From the NCBI RefSeq assembly GCF_937616625.2, contig NC_065571.1, positions 14,634,501 through 14,698,500 of the forward strand: DNA of 64,000 nt. The letters run 5' to 3'. The position numbers and the translations under genes were made by a program. Under the pieces are notes generated by a model that was not told where the DNA came from, did not search any database, and saw only the letters and a program-made list of their open reading frames with translations. Source of the stretch: Mercurialis annua (lineage: Eukaryota; Streptophyta; Magnoliopsida; Malpighiales; Euphorbiaceae). This document shows, one piece after another, positions 37,401 to 47,599 of this stretch (its first letter is position 1; each line of letters begins with the position of its first letter).

Positions 37401-38943
37401 ATTAGTGCAACAAATATAATTCTGAATCCTGGATTAGCATTTGGAACCGGGGAGCACCCTACAACTAAATTATGTCTATTGCTACTGAAAGGCTTGATAA
37501 GAGGAGGAGAGCTTTTCTTAGACTATGGCACAGGCTCTGGAATTCTTGCAATCGCAGCCCTTAAGGTAATAGAGTTTTGTTTTTATGATTCATCCTGTGA
37601 TTAACAATATTACAGCATCATTCTTTCCAAGTCCTGGATTCAATGTATTATGGCATTTATTCTCTCCAGCTTATGCATTATGGCATTTATTCTCTCCAGC
37701 TTATGCATAATCATTTCCAGTTACTTGGTAGATATGCATTTTGTTAGATCATCTCCTCTTGGAACTCAGAAGAAAGCTGATGTCCAAATTCATAAAAGAA
37801 TTAGGTCATGAAGAATTTTTTTCCCAACTGGTATCTTCCTGAGTTCTAGTTACTAGAAAAAGAAATAGACAGCAGTTCATGTGCAAGTGATGATAGAAGA
37901 AATAAGGTCTACTTAGCCTCTTCCACTCTAACTGCGCAGAACATTCTTATCGGCTGAGCTTGTATATAATAAAATGATACAAAATTTGCTAGTATCTTCT
38001 ATAATGTCTCTTTATGCAAGCTATTGCTGCAAACATCCATGAAACTGAATCTGAATTCTTGATTACCGAGCTTTTGGTTAGTATAAATTGTTTATCCTTA
38101 ATTTCATCTGACCGATACTGCTTAAACATACAAATGTAGAACACGCATCCTTTGAATTCAATAGTTTAAGTTATTTTCTCTTGGTTTATCATCTGTATTA
38201 GTAATTTGATTGTTATGATATCCAGCATGATGTGCTCGTGTGCAGTCTTTATCAATCTCTCAACACCCATTTACTTCTAATATTTTGTTTATAGTAGTTG
38301 CAGTGTTAATGTCATTTATTTAATTTCTAATATTCTAACTGGTAAGAAATTATTAATGCTGCAACTCATCCTCAAATCCTAGCTTGTCATTTTGACCGCA
38401 ATGTAGTTTGGTGCAGCACGGTCAGTTGGAGTTGATATAGATCCCCAAGCTATCACATCGGCACGCCATAATTCTGCTCTAAACAATATAGAACGTGAGA
38501 CGATGGATTTAGTCCTAGTACCCGGCAATACCAGCTCTACCTTGATGGAGAACAGGACAAATGCGAGAGATGGTTCTTCTGATCATGGGATGGAATTTAT
38601 CGCCGAAGCAGGAAAATTCGATGTGGTCGTCGCTAATATCCTTTTAAATCCTCTGTTGGAATTGGCAGATCATATCGTTTCCCATGCTAAACCCAGTGCA
38701 GTTGTTGCTGTGTCTGGTATTATATCTGAGCAGGTATGATCTTAGATTCAGCTAATGTTGGGAATGTGCAGAAGATTCGATTGATTGATTAGAGTCTGAT
38801 ATAGCGATTATGATCATTTCCATTTGATGCAGGTATCGGATATCATGGATCGATATTCAGTGCTGTTGGAAGACATATCAGTGTCAGAGATGGATGGTTG
38901 GGCCATTGTTAGTGGAAGAAAACGCAATTCGGACGATGTATAA
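34474..38943 (+). CDS. PRMA: Organellar ribosomal protein L11 methyltransferase
   Basis: There are seven exons: 34474-34728, 34829-34927, 35836-35976, 36938-37003, 37398-37565, 38407-38733 and 38833-38943. All are phase 0, encoding 388 aa. The first about 70 residues are Ser/Arg-rich and acid-poor, typical of an organellar transit peptide. A run of six Asp lies at about 107-112. PrmA signatures: [14 protein letters not shown] (197-210), SAM motif I LDYGTGSG (228-235), the acidic loop VGVDIDP (250-256) and [10 protein letters not shown] (320-329). The enzyme methylates ribosomal protein L11 using S-adenosylmethionine; the plant homologue is reported in chloroplasts and mitochondria. The 5' region is occupied by a MITE (34077-34413). 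Intron 2 holds another palindromic element. The gene is convergent with the SR-rich gene about 1 kb downstream. Confidence 0.93.
34985..35290. mobile_element. Palindromic MITE in PrmA intron 2
   Basis: The left end TAAGGCGTATCCGGATTCTA and the right end TTTATACGCCTTAAGCC are inverted. Inner paired words are CAAACACATTGAGTCC and ACTCAACGTGTTTGCATG. It is about 300 bp and non-coding; a 65-codon frame inside is incidental. Confidence 0.55.
37648..37707 (+). repeat. Perfect 30-bp tandem duplication
   Basis: Two exact adjacent 30-bp copies, starting TTATGGCATTTATTC and ending GCTTATGCA, lie in PrmA intron 5. Replication slippage is the simplest explanation. Confidence 0.9.
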
Positions 38944-39967
38944 AGTATAGATGTAACTATAAGCAAATGCATTCAGTGGCGCAAATTAACAATTATTTGA
39001 TCCTGATGAGGAACAATTTTTGCTTATGCAAACCTAACAGGCTCTCTAAGCAAATTCCCAATTGATGTTCATTTTCGTTTTGCAACTAGGAATGTGTAAA
39101 TTATGTAATTTAGCATCCTGAGAAACGACTGTAATTTATCTTTTTTTGCCATCATTGGAAAGGGAAGATTTTTAGAGCTTGGAGGAGAATTTGATTTTAT
39201 AATCTCTGTTGTGTGTGTGTGTATGTGACTGACCCTGAATAGCGAACCTGACACCAACCCGAGTCCTGAATCCGATCTCAAGTCGAGTCAAGGCCTAACC
39301 TTGAGTTGCGACCCCGACCTAGAATACCAACCCGAGCTCAAGTCTCGACCCCAAATCTGAACAGAATCTTGACTCTAACCCCAACTTCCAAATCCGACCC
39401 GAATCTCAACCGAGATCCCAAGTTCAAACCCTAAGCCCAAGTCCCGATCCAAATTTTGAATCTCAGCCACGATATTGACTCTGAATCCCAATCCCTTTTT
39501 AGTCTTATATTATTAAGTTTTAGTCTTTAAAATTTTAAAGGATCATAAAGAAGAAAATGAAATATTAATACCAACCTTTTATTAGTAGTGATATTCAACT
39601 ATTTCTTAGAAAAGAATTCTACTGAAATCCTATTCTACTAGGTACCAAAACAATAAATCGAAATGGAAATAGAACTCCCATTCCAAGACATGTAACCAGA
39701 GATGCCGTCAAACCCACAAATGTAATCAACATATGAACATTACAATTCTACTGAGTTAATTCATTTATCTTAGCAAATTAGCAATGAAGCAGTCTCCTGT
39801 AAAAAAATGCTCCTTCACAAAGTTACAACATTCCTTTGTCATTTATGATCGTCATCTATGAGGATCCTTATTCTTCCGTTCTCTTAGAAAATGTATCAAT
39901 TTTTCTTTAGAGGTAACAAAATTATGCTTAGCATTTGAACAAATGGATTATTCCTCCACCAGAAACA
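38944..39967. other. Convergent intergenic region with CCCGA-type repeat
   Basis: This holds the 3' flanks of PrmA (+) and the SR-rich gene (-). From about 39230 to 39510 there is a degenerate array built on ACCCCGA/CAACCCGAG words, much richer in C than its surroundings. No gene is present. Confidence 0.5.
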
Positions 39968-42616
39968 TCACCTCTTGAGTTGCCTCCGAGCCAATCCTGG
40001 AGCTTTTTTAGGGACGTAAACCTTATAGCTCACCTAGCCCATAAGAGGAACATAAGAGAGAATAAATATAGAAATCGCTAATTAAGGGTGTCTAACTTGG
40101 CACTAGGGGTGTGCAAAAGATTCGGTTCAGTTTGATTTGTTTTAAATCTTTGTAAATTAGGTTCGGTTTGGTTTTGAAGAAAACAAAATTTTAGTTCAGT
40201 TCAGTTCAAACCAAATGCATACCCCTACTTAGCACAATGAGCATATACACCAAAATGAATATCCATAGCTCACAGGCTCAGAAATTAATGAAAAAGTGTT
40301 GTCAGACTAGGAAATTTACCTGTACCATTTCGCCACCCCGCATCACAGACATAGTCTTCTGTTCCAACTGTGAACCCTCTTTATCATCATCTTGGTTTTT
40401 ACTTGCGCTTGAAGATTGCTCAGCAGAAGTAGAATCAGCAGTTGTATTAACTGTAAATTCATTAGTTGTACTGCTAGGAGTTGTTGGAGAAGATACTAGT
40501 TTCTGTAATTGCGATCCTAATTGGCCTTCATCTTGCAACTTATTCATGTCAATCACTGCAGATGTGAGGCGAGATGAATTCACGGAAGAGCCGAAACCAG
40601 AGGCATTGTTAGCGTCTTCATTGTAATCATCGCCTTGTAGGAGAGTCGCATCATGTTCACTTATGCTACTCTCAGTCATCAGTTTTGGCTTACTTGTTTC
40701 CAGTGAAGCAAGTGATTTAATTTTTGTGGTGGTGGCATTTAATAATGCTTGCTTCAATGCTGATCTAACCAATCTTGGTCTGTTACTGACAGGGTTCAAA
40801 TTCATGTTAATATTTTCCCTGCTAACAACAGCCATCTCATCAGTTACAGGAATATCGTTTGCAGACGAAACCGAATCATTGCCCCCACTGTTTCTCTCGA
40901 AATCATTCTCTTCTTTGCGCAATAAATGAGCAGAATCGCCCTTTGCTGCCGGACGACCATCATCATTTATGGAAGCAATTTGGTTTACTTCAGCCTTTTT
41001 GGTGGATAGTGATTTCAGAGTATCATCATTAGATTTTCCACGAAACCTTTTTAGATTTTCCAAAGCCTTTTGCCTTAAAATTGACTCCAAATCGTTAGCA
41101 TCCACATTATCAGCAGCCTCGGATATCTTACTACTCTTTCCCTCTGTAGAATCATTATTCACAGTTCCAACAGAAGCGGGTTTACTTATTGCACGGTCAT
41201 CCCCGTCAACACTATCATTGCTTCTGCTAGACGGATAATCGTCATGGTCACAGATTGTTTGTTCTTTATCTTCATTCATATATAATTCTCTTTCCTCCTC
41301 ATCTTCATCGTCCTTTGTAACGATAATAACTGATTTCAGCCGTTTTGAAGTATTTCCATCGATCACTTTTTCTTTACTCGAGTGATCACTACTTTCATCA
41401 TTTATACTACAGGGAGAACAACTCCTAGACCTATATCTCCTCCGTGCAGCTTCACTATTAACATTTTTCAACTTTCTAATTCTTTTTTCTTTCCTTCCAG
41501 ACCTGCCTCTACGGCTCTCATGTTCACTCTCACTACTACTACTATGTGAACTACAGCATGGCCCTCTACTCCTGGAGCTAATACTTGCTTCCCGATCTTT
41601 CTTCGTCTTCTTCTTGCTCCTGAAATTTTTCTTCTTCATCACAGAATCATCATTTCTCCTCGACCTTTTACGCTTTCTCATGCGATGAGACTCCTCACTG
41701 CTAGAAGAGAGTGAACGAGCCCTCCTTTTAGACTCCTTTACAGCCTTATGAGTGCGAGACTGAGACCTTCTACGCCTATAACTTTCTTCGGAACTAGAGG
41801 AAATAGAAACCGATCTTCCTGAGTCATCACTAAAATAAGAATCTGAATCATCACGACGCCTAAGCTTCTTCTTCAATCCACTTTTTTTAATCTTACTTTT
41901 CTTCTTTGTCTGAACCTAAATGAGGGAAACACAAGGATACGGAAACAAACGGCACAAAAGTTAGAAGTTGCAGAAAAAAAGGTCAACACCATAATTAAAA
42001 GTTGAGCTAAATTTTGCCCAACCTTTCATTTTTTGGCATTCTACATCCCAAAGTCATTGTCCGATGTTATTTCAGTCTTTAAAAACCGCCAAAACGACAT
42101 TGTTTGGTGAATAAAAAATGCCTAGGTCCAAGAAAATACCAAGAAATGAAAGGTTGAGCTTTTTAATGTCGTATTTTAAAAATTGTGGCTACATCGTAAA
42201 AACATGAAAGGTGAGGCTTTTTTTCCCTTGCAATTTTGTAATAGACATATTATAGCAAAAATTGTACATTATAGCCAAAATGTGCAATCTACAACTAAAC
42301 CAGCACTGGATTTTAATTGAGATAACATCCATGTAAGCCTTAATCATGAACATAAACACCCTAAAACCGAATAAAAATGAATTAAAGAAATCAAAGCCCT
42401 AAAAACCATATATACATTATGAGCATTAACATACAAAATTAAGCATAAAAGAAACCCAAAAAGATAGCAAAACATGAATCTAAAGCCACAAAAACAATCA
42501 CCCAAAAACAAAGATCAAATCTTTATCAACAAAAAGCAAAAATGAGTTTGAAAGTAAAGCACCTTAGAGGAATCTTTGGGGCGTTTTCTTTTAGAAGAAG
42601 AAGAAGATTTGCCCAT
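39968..42616 (-). CDS. Ser/Arg/Lys-rich nuclear-type protein of unknown function
   Basis: There are three exons, 42616-42563, 41915-40320 and 40033-39968, in phase and encoding 571 aa. The N-terminal third is dense in RS/SR, KKK and SSSSEE stretches (for example RRRRSQSRTH near 65-74), typical of nuclear speckle or RNA-processing proteins. The middle is acidic and low-complexity. Two ordered patches stand out: DLESILRQKALENLKRF (about 293-309) and RPRLVRSALKQAL (about 398-410). The last exon encodes VSYKVYVPKKAP then LARRQLKR at the C-terminus. This tail looks strongly conserved and validates the short 3' exon. By position and composition it seems to match Arabidopsis At5g53930, labelled ATRX-like there from memory; no helicase domain is visible. 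Intron 2 contains a hAT MITE. Confidence 0.85.
40104..40227. mobile_element. Short hAT-type MITE
   Basis: It starts TAGGGGTGTGCA and ends TGCATACCCCTA, flanked by CTTGGCAC and CTTAGCAC (8 bp, one mismatch). The 124-bp interior is made of GGTTCGGTTTGG-like words. It sits in intron 2 of the SR-rich gene. Confidence 0.7.
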
Positions 42617-43300
42617 TTAGGTCTTGTGTTTGAGTACCTGCACTAACCAAAAATTAAACCACAAAAATAAAATAGCAGAGAGTATTAACTTTAGAGTATA
42701 AAACCAGTGAAAAACTAAAATTTGATTGATAATTTGAATATCTAGAGATTAAAAAGGAGAAATAAAATAGAGAATAGAAATGGTTCAGGGAATGGAATGC
42801 ATTATTAACTCAAAACGGTTTGTTGCTTCAACGTTGGATTTCTGTAATTTACTTGATAGAGATTAGGTCCTTCTACTTTTGTTTACGCTCAAATTTGATC
42901 CTTAAATAATACTAGTATTAAGATAGTGGGAAATGGGAATAGTGTGAACTAGGATTGGAAAAGTATTCAGATTGGTTTTTAAATGTTCTTTTTATTATAA
43001 ATTATTTCTAGTTTATTTTAAGTTCTAGCCAAATATATATTACTAATTAAAAAGTTAATTTATATAATTTAATTTATTTATCTATAATAAATATTATATT
43101 TATCGTCGGAAATCTATTGAAAAACTGACAGAAATAAATCTAACTATGTGAGTTGCAACTTCAGATATGAGATTTCAAGTTAAATTAGCTGAAACAACAG
43201 ACTGCTCGATTGAAGAGACTCTCTAGAAATCATCTGTGACAGGAATTGACAAAGTATGTCAATTCTTGTCAAAAAAGAAGCTCGTCGTTCGATAAGCAAC
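42617..43300. other. Upstream flank of the SR-rich gene
   Basis: Presumed 5' UTR and promoter, AT-rich beyond 42900. No other gene is recognised. Confidence 0.4.
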
Positions 43301-44160
43301 ACATATATTGCTCACCGCTAGAGGTATTCGCTATTCGGTGATTTGGTGATGTCCTAGCGTGAGCATCATCGGTTGAGGTGCATGATCCTGATCCCATGCC
43401 CCTTGGTTTTGGGCTACTCTGCATCTGTTCGAGAGTAGGACTTCTCAGCTGTCCTGAAGGTCATCTGTTGGGTTCAGACTGCCTGCTGTGTGTTCCGTAG
43501 AATGGAGCTATAAACTTTCAAATCGTCGATCCAATGGCTTGGACCTCCTGGTCACTATCCTGTCTGGTACTTCTTAGGTTTGCAGAAGGGACAACATCCC
43601 CTTGGCCGTCCCAAGGGCCACCCTATCACGTAGGTGCCTGGTAATTATCTTTTTTGATCCCTCTTAGGTTTGTAGAGGGAACAACATCCCCTTGACCTTT
43701 CCAAGGGGCCTAGATTCTGTAGTTATTCCACAACTATCAGAAACGTTTGAAGTTTATTTGAACTATTATAGACAATATATGGATGTCTTCTTGACACTAA
43801 ATTCTCCTTTGTCCGGAGTCTCGCATGTAAGGTTACGTTGTTGTATGTTGTTTTGGGTATCGCGTTCTGTAAATATTGGATGGTGTGGTGGTGTTTTTTC
43901 TACTGTTAGCTGTTTACATCTGATCCCGCCTTCGGGGAATATCCTGCTCTATCGAGGGTTATCTGGCTTGTTTGTTGAGCAAGTAGTCTGCTTTTATGTT
44001 GACTGTAGTGGGGATAGTTTATTATCCTGCTGTGCCGAGGATGAAATTCTATATGGTGGTTTCTTCTATTTGCTGAGGAAATGGTCCAATTCGTTGATAG
44101 TCTATGTTGTATATGCTGGGGATACTCGATTGTCCTGCTCCGCAAGGATGAAATTAATTC
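43300..44160. repeat. GC-richer repeat block with internal duplications
   Basis: Two adjacent imperfect ~60-bp copies around TTCTTAGGTTTGCAGAAGGG and CTCTTAGGTTTGTAGAGGGA, each followed by ACAACATCCCCTTG, lie at about 43565 and 43660. Further imperfect repeats with TATCCTGC and GAGGATGAAATT occur at 43940-44160. The composition differs from the flanks. It may be internal sequence of the adjacent LTR-like element. A 174-codon frame here has no recognisable domain. Confidence 0.45.
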
Positions 44161-45458
44161 TGGTTTTGACGTCTAAGTGGCACCACTGTAAGTGGCGCCG
44201 CCGCCGTCGTGGCTGAGGGGAATCATCATTTTGGTTTGATTTCATGCAAAAACGCTCAAAAAGTCAAAAGGACTCAAGGAAACACTCTGGAACGTACTAG
44301 AATCAAAATGCAGCGTCAAAAATCTAATTAAACACCATAAAATACATGTTTCCAAGATGATTTCATGACATCCATGGCAAAACAACTAAGAACTTAGCAA
44401 GCATGGCAATCATGAAAATGTAAGCTATAAACATGCATTATAAGCATTAAAATTAAACTGTTTCAATATGTGATGATTACAACATATAAAAAATAGCATA
44501 TAACATGTTTCTAAGTTAATTTCATGACAATCATATCAAAAGGCTTAAAAGCATGGCAGTTATGGAAAGAATGTAGTTTATGACAATTTCACAGCAAAAC
44601 CACCTAACCATGCAATCTAATATATCAATTATAGCAGTTCTAAATTGATTATGATAAATAGTGATGGAAAGAAGATTTGGGTCCTCAGACGTACCGTTTT
44701 GAGTCCTTAGCTTTTTTTGGTGATTCGGATGTGGAATCCAGTTTTGGATCAATGTGCAGCAGCACGTTTTTGAGTGATTGAAGCATTTCTAGCTTGTTTG
44801 ATTGACTGGTGTGTGTGCGTGTGCGCGTGCTTGAAGGGTTCGGCTAACTCTAGAGTCTCCTAGGGTTTGTGTTTGATATAAACGTACCGGTACACCTTTG
44901 GCAAGGTCAATTAGCAATCTTATATAGGGGCAAGTTTAGAATTGGTGCTACCTAGAGTCTCAGTTAGGTTAGGAGTCTGTTAATGAGTGTTAGAGATGAA
45001 CATGAGCTTTGAAAGTATGTGGAGTGATAGCTTTAAAAGTTCAATGAGGATTATGATTAAATTTAATATTTATCTTTAGGGTTTTATTAATCAAATTCGT
45101 ATTAAATTGTGCATGCTAAGCAAAAGGGATCTATAATGTCTGAAAGTATTAAAAATGACTTTTGAGACCCTACAAGTTTAGTATGGTCAATTTAGTCCGC
45201 CAAACTTGCAAATTGGACCATAAAATTCTAAATTATTGCAATTAGTCTAATTTCTCAAACTTAGGTCACAATCTCTTTGATTTTATAGGCTACTTGTAGC
45301 TAATTACGTTTCAGACTTTCAGTCCTTCAAATTTGCAATTGCGCACTGATATGACCAGCTTGAATCCAAACCACAAACTCATCACCTTTCTTTGGAAATC
45401 ATCATTGGACATTTTAGTCCTTTATCACTTTTACATTTCCGAAAAATAGGTGTCTACA
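44160..45458 (-). mobile_element. LTR-like repeat, copy B (minus orientation)
   Basis: On the minus strand it begins TGTAGACACCTATTTTTCGG at 45458, a typical plant LTR start. It is colinear with copy A at 23720-25130 but clearly diverged. No coding region is retained. The lower boundary is approximate. Confidence 0.5.
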
Positions 45459-47090
45459 GAGAATAAATAGTTTATTTTTTATCTTTTTTAATTTAGTTCT
45501 TTGACTCGGTTGACTAACAGCAAATATGGACAGAAGAACTAAATCGTCGACGGAAACAAAAATAAGGGACTTAATTATTTGATTTTCAAACAAGTTAGCA
45601 AAGTGTGAATCATGACATATATGAAAGATTTTAGAATAATTAAGGATCAAATCATCTCTAAAGTTAGCATGAAATATCAAAAAAGACAATTGTAGAAAAT
45701 CAGAAAAAATTCAAATTTTCAAATCGGGTCAAAAACACCTCCATGACAAAAAAGGGACAAATCTTAATTAATTTTAATTGAAAATTCTAATTAAAATTCT
45801 AAATTAAACTCTCGCTAATCTAATTAACACCCGACCATCGTCGCTCCTTCTCCTCACACCACCAACTGCTGCCGCTCCTCCTCTACCATCGTCACAAGCT
45901 TCCTCCACTATTACAATTCTGTCATTTAGCGATGAATTTTTCCGTCGCTAAATAGTCAAATCTGTCGCTAAATATGTTGAGCGATGGATAGCGACATATT
46001 CAATTTGACGGTATATTTCTCATCGTTTAATTATTTAGCGATGGAAAAAAATAATTTAATGTCGCTAATTTTTTTAAATAAAAAAATAAAAATATATTTT
46101 TAATTAAATCGTAAAATGAATTATTATTTAATCTGCCGTCTACCGTCCACATATCCACCCGTAATAGGTCACCATCCACGATTTTTGCAGAATTTTCAGT
46201 AGACCATCCATCTTTCTATTATTCCCACCTAAGGTTTTTTAACCCTGAAGTTCTTCCACGCGTAACTCCATATTAAGTAACTCAAATTCTTATTATATAT
46301 CTATGTATATTATTTTTAAATAAAACTAAAAAGAACAAATATTTACCCCCATAATTTACTACCGCATTCTAAAGTAATTATTTTTTCATAATAATTATTT
46401 TTTCATAATAATTATTTAAATAAATAAATAATAATTAATTATTTTTAATAACTTTTTTAGATAATTATGTTTTTAAATAAATAATTTTTTTAGTTAATTA
46501 ATTTTTTAGCAACAATTTAGCGATTAGTTCGAAATCCGTTGCTAATTCTTGTCAAATTGTTGGCTCCGCCACTTATTTGACGGAGTTAGTGACACATTCA
46601 AAGTCTGTTGCTAAAGTCGTCGGTAATTTTTTTTTCAACAATGATGAACAAATCGTCTTCGTCTTTTCGTTTGGTATGTGAGGTCGGTGTAGGCGGTAAG
46701 CGATGGAGAACGATGTACATACATAATTTGGACTAAAAACTCTCCTCCAAAATCGGAATGTTATGTGTATATGCCATCTAAATATTTTGGTCAGAAAAAA
46801 TTAAAATAAAAAAAATAAAAAAATAAAAACTGAAAGTTTGGATATCCCATATTTTTGATATTTGGTTGTTGTATTATATTCCTCTACTTAAGCTACCCAT
46901 TTGAAATTATTGATGGTATTCCACATGCATATTTCCTCGGTTGATCAGTTTTCACAAGACATGGAATTGACTCTGCAATTACTCCACTTTTATTTGCAGC
47001 CACCTCAAGAGCGCATGGAAGTGTAGCAATCCTTAGAGTGCACAAACTTTCTCCTCTCTTTTATGGCCTGAATGGAAACTATTATTGCTA
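45459..47090. repeat. Decayed TE region with TAGCGACGG-type words
   Basis: From about 45930 to 46620 the words TTTAGCGATGG and CCGTCGCTAAAT recur on both strands, a pattern seen in subterminal parts of plant DNA transposons. The segment near 45640-45740 resembles the left end of the element at 57312. No gene is recognised. Confidence 0.4.
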
Positions 47091-47091
47091 C

Positions 47092-47595
47092 CCAGAATTT
47101 GGTGGGGCATTTTATTTCTCAATTTCTTCTTGTTGTACTGTTGTTCACATTATTCTTTACAGACAACACAACTTGTCCTCTCAATTTCAGTTTGTCTCTC
47201 TGTTCGCTAGTTTGTTCCCCTGTTATCTCGTGTTCTTGAAAATGGAAACCGAGAGCGAAAAATAACTTACTTGAAGAGCCTCTGTTGCATGACAATTCAG
47301 TTAGCTCAAGATATGTTAAATTCGAAAATGATTATTCAAATGCTTGTTTCATTAGTATTCTTTCCTTTTCTTGTATGACTTCTCTAATTGCTCGTGGCAA
47401 CGACAAACCTTTAGACCTTGACAATGTTCCTCAACTTCATTGTCGGGATAGTGCAGTTGGAGCATTCGCAGTTTATAGAAACAAACTCGACCCAAATTGT
47501 TCCTCATTAAATCTTCTAAAGGCGTTATTCCTGTTAGCTTGGAAAGAAATTCTACAGAAATTCGTCCTCGAATTTAAAACTGAACCGAAAACTTG
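47092..47595 (+). pseudogene. ABCC (MRP-type) transporter N-terminal fragment
   Basis: Translation gives FYFSISSCCTVVHIILYR (a membrane segment of the N-terminal domain). After a one-base frameshift near 47260 it continues LLEEPLLHDNS, then KPLDLDNVPQL, VGAFAVYRNKL and KALFLLAWKEIL. This order matches the N-terminal TMD0 and linker through the start of the first membrane domain of plant ABCC vacuolar transporters. Everything after that point, including both nucleotide-binding domains, is missing. It is a truncated, frameshifted relic embedded among TEs. The family match is from memory. Confidence 0.65.
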
Positions 47596-47599
47596 AATG

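Noticed and set aside
40663..41238. Plus-strand frames of 88-89 codons
   Set aside because: Shadows of the large exon of the SR-rich gene on the minus strand.
43692..44216. 174-codon open frame
   Set aside because: It contains imperfect internal DNA repeats, has no recognisable motif and lies in a TE-like block; reported as repeat, not as a gene.
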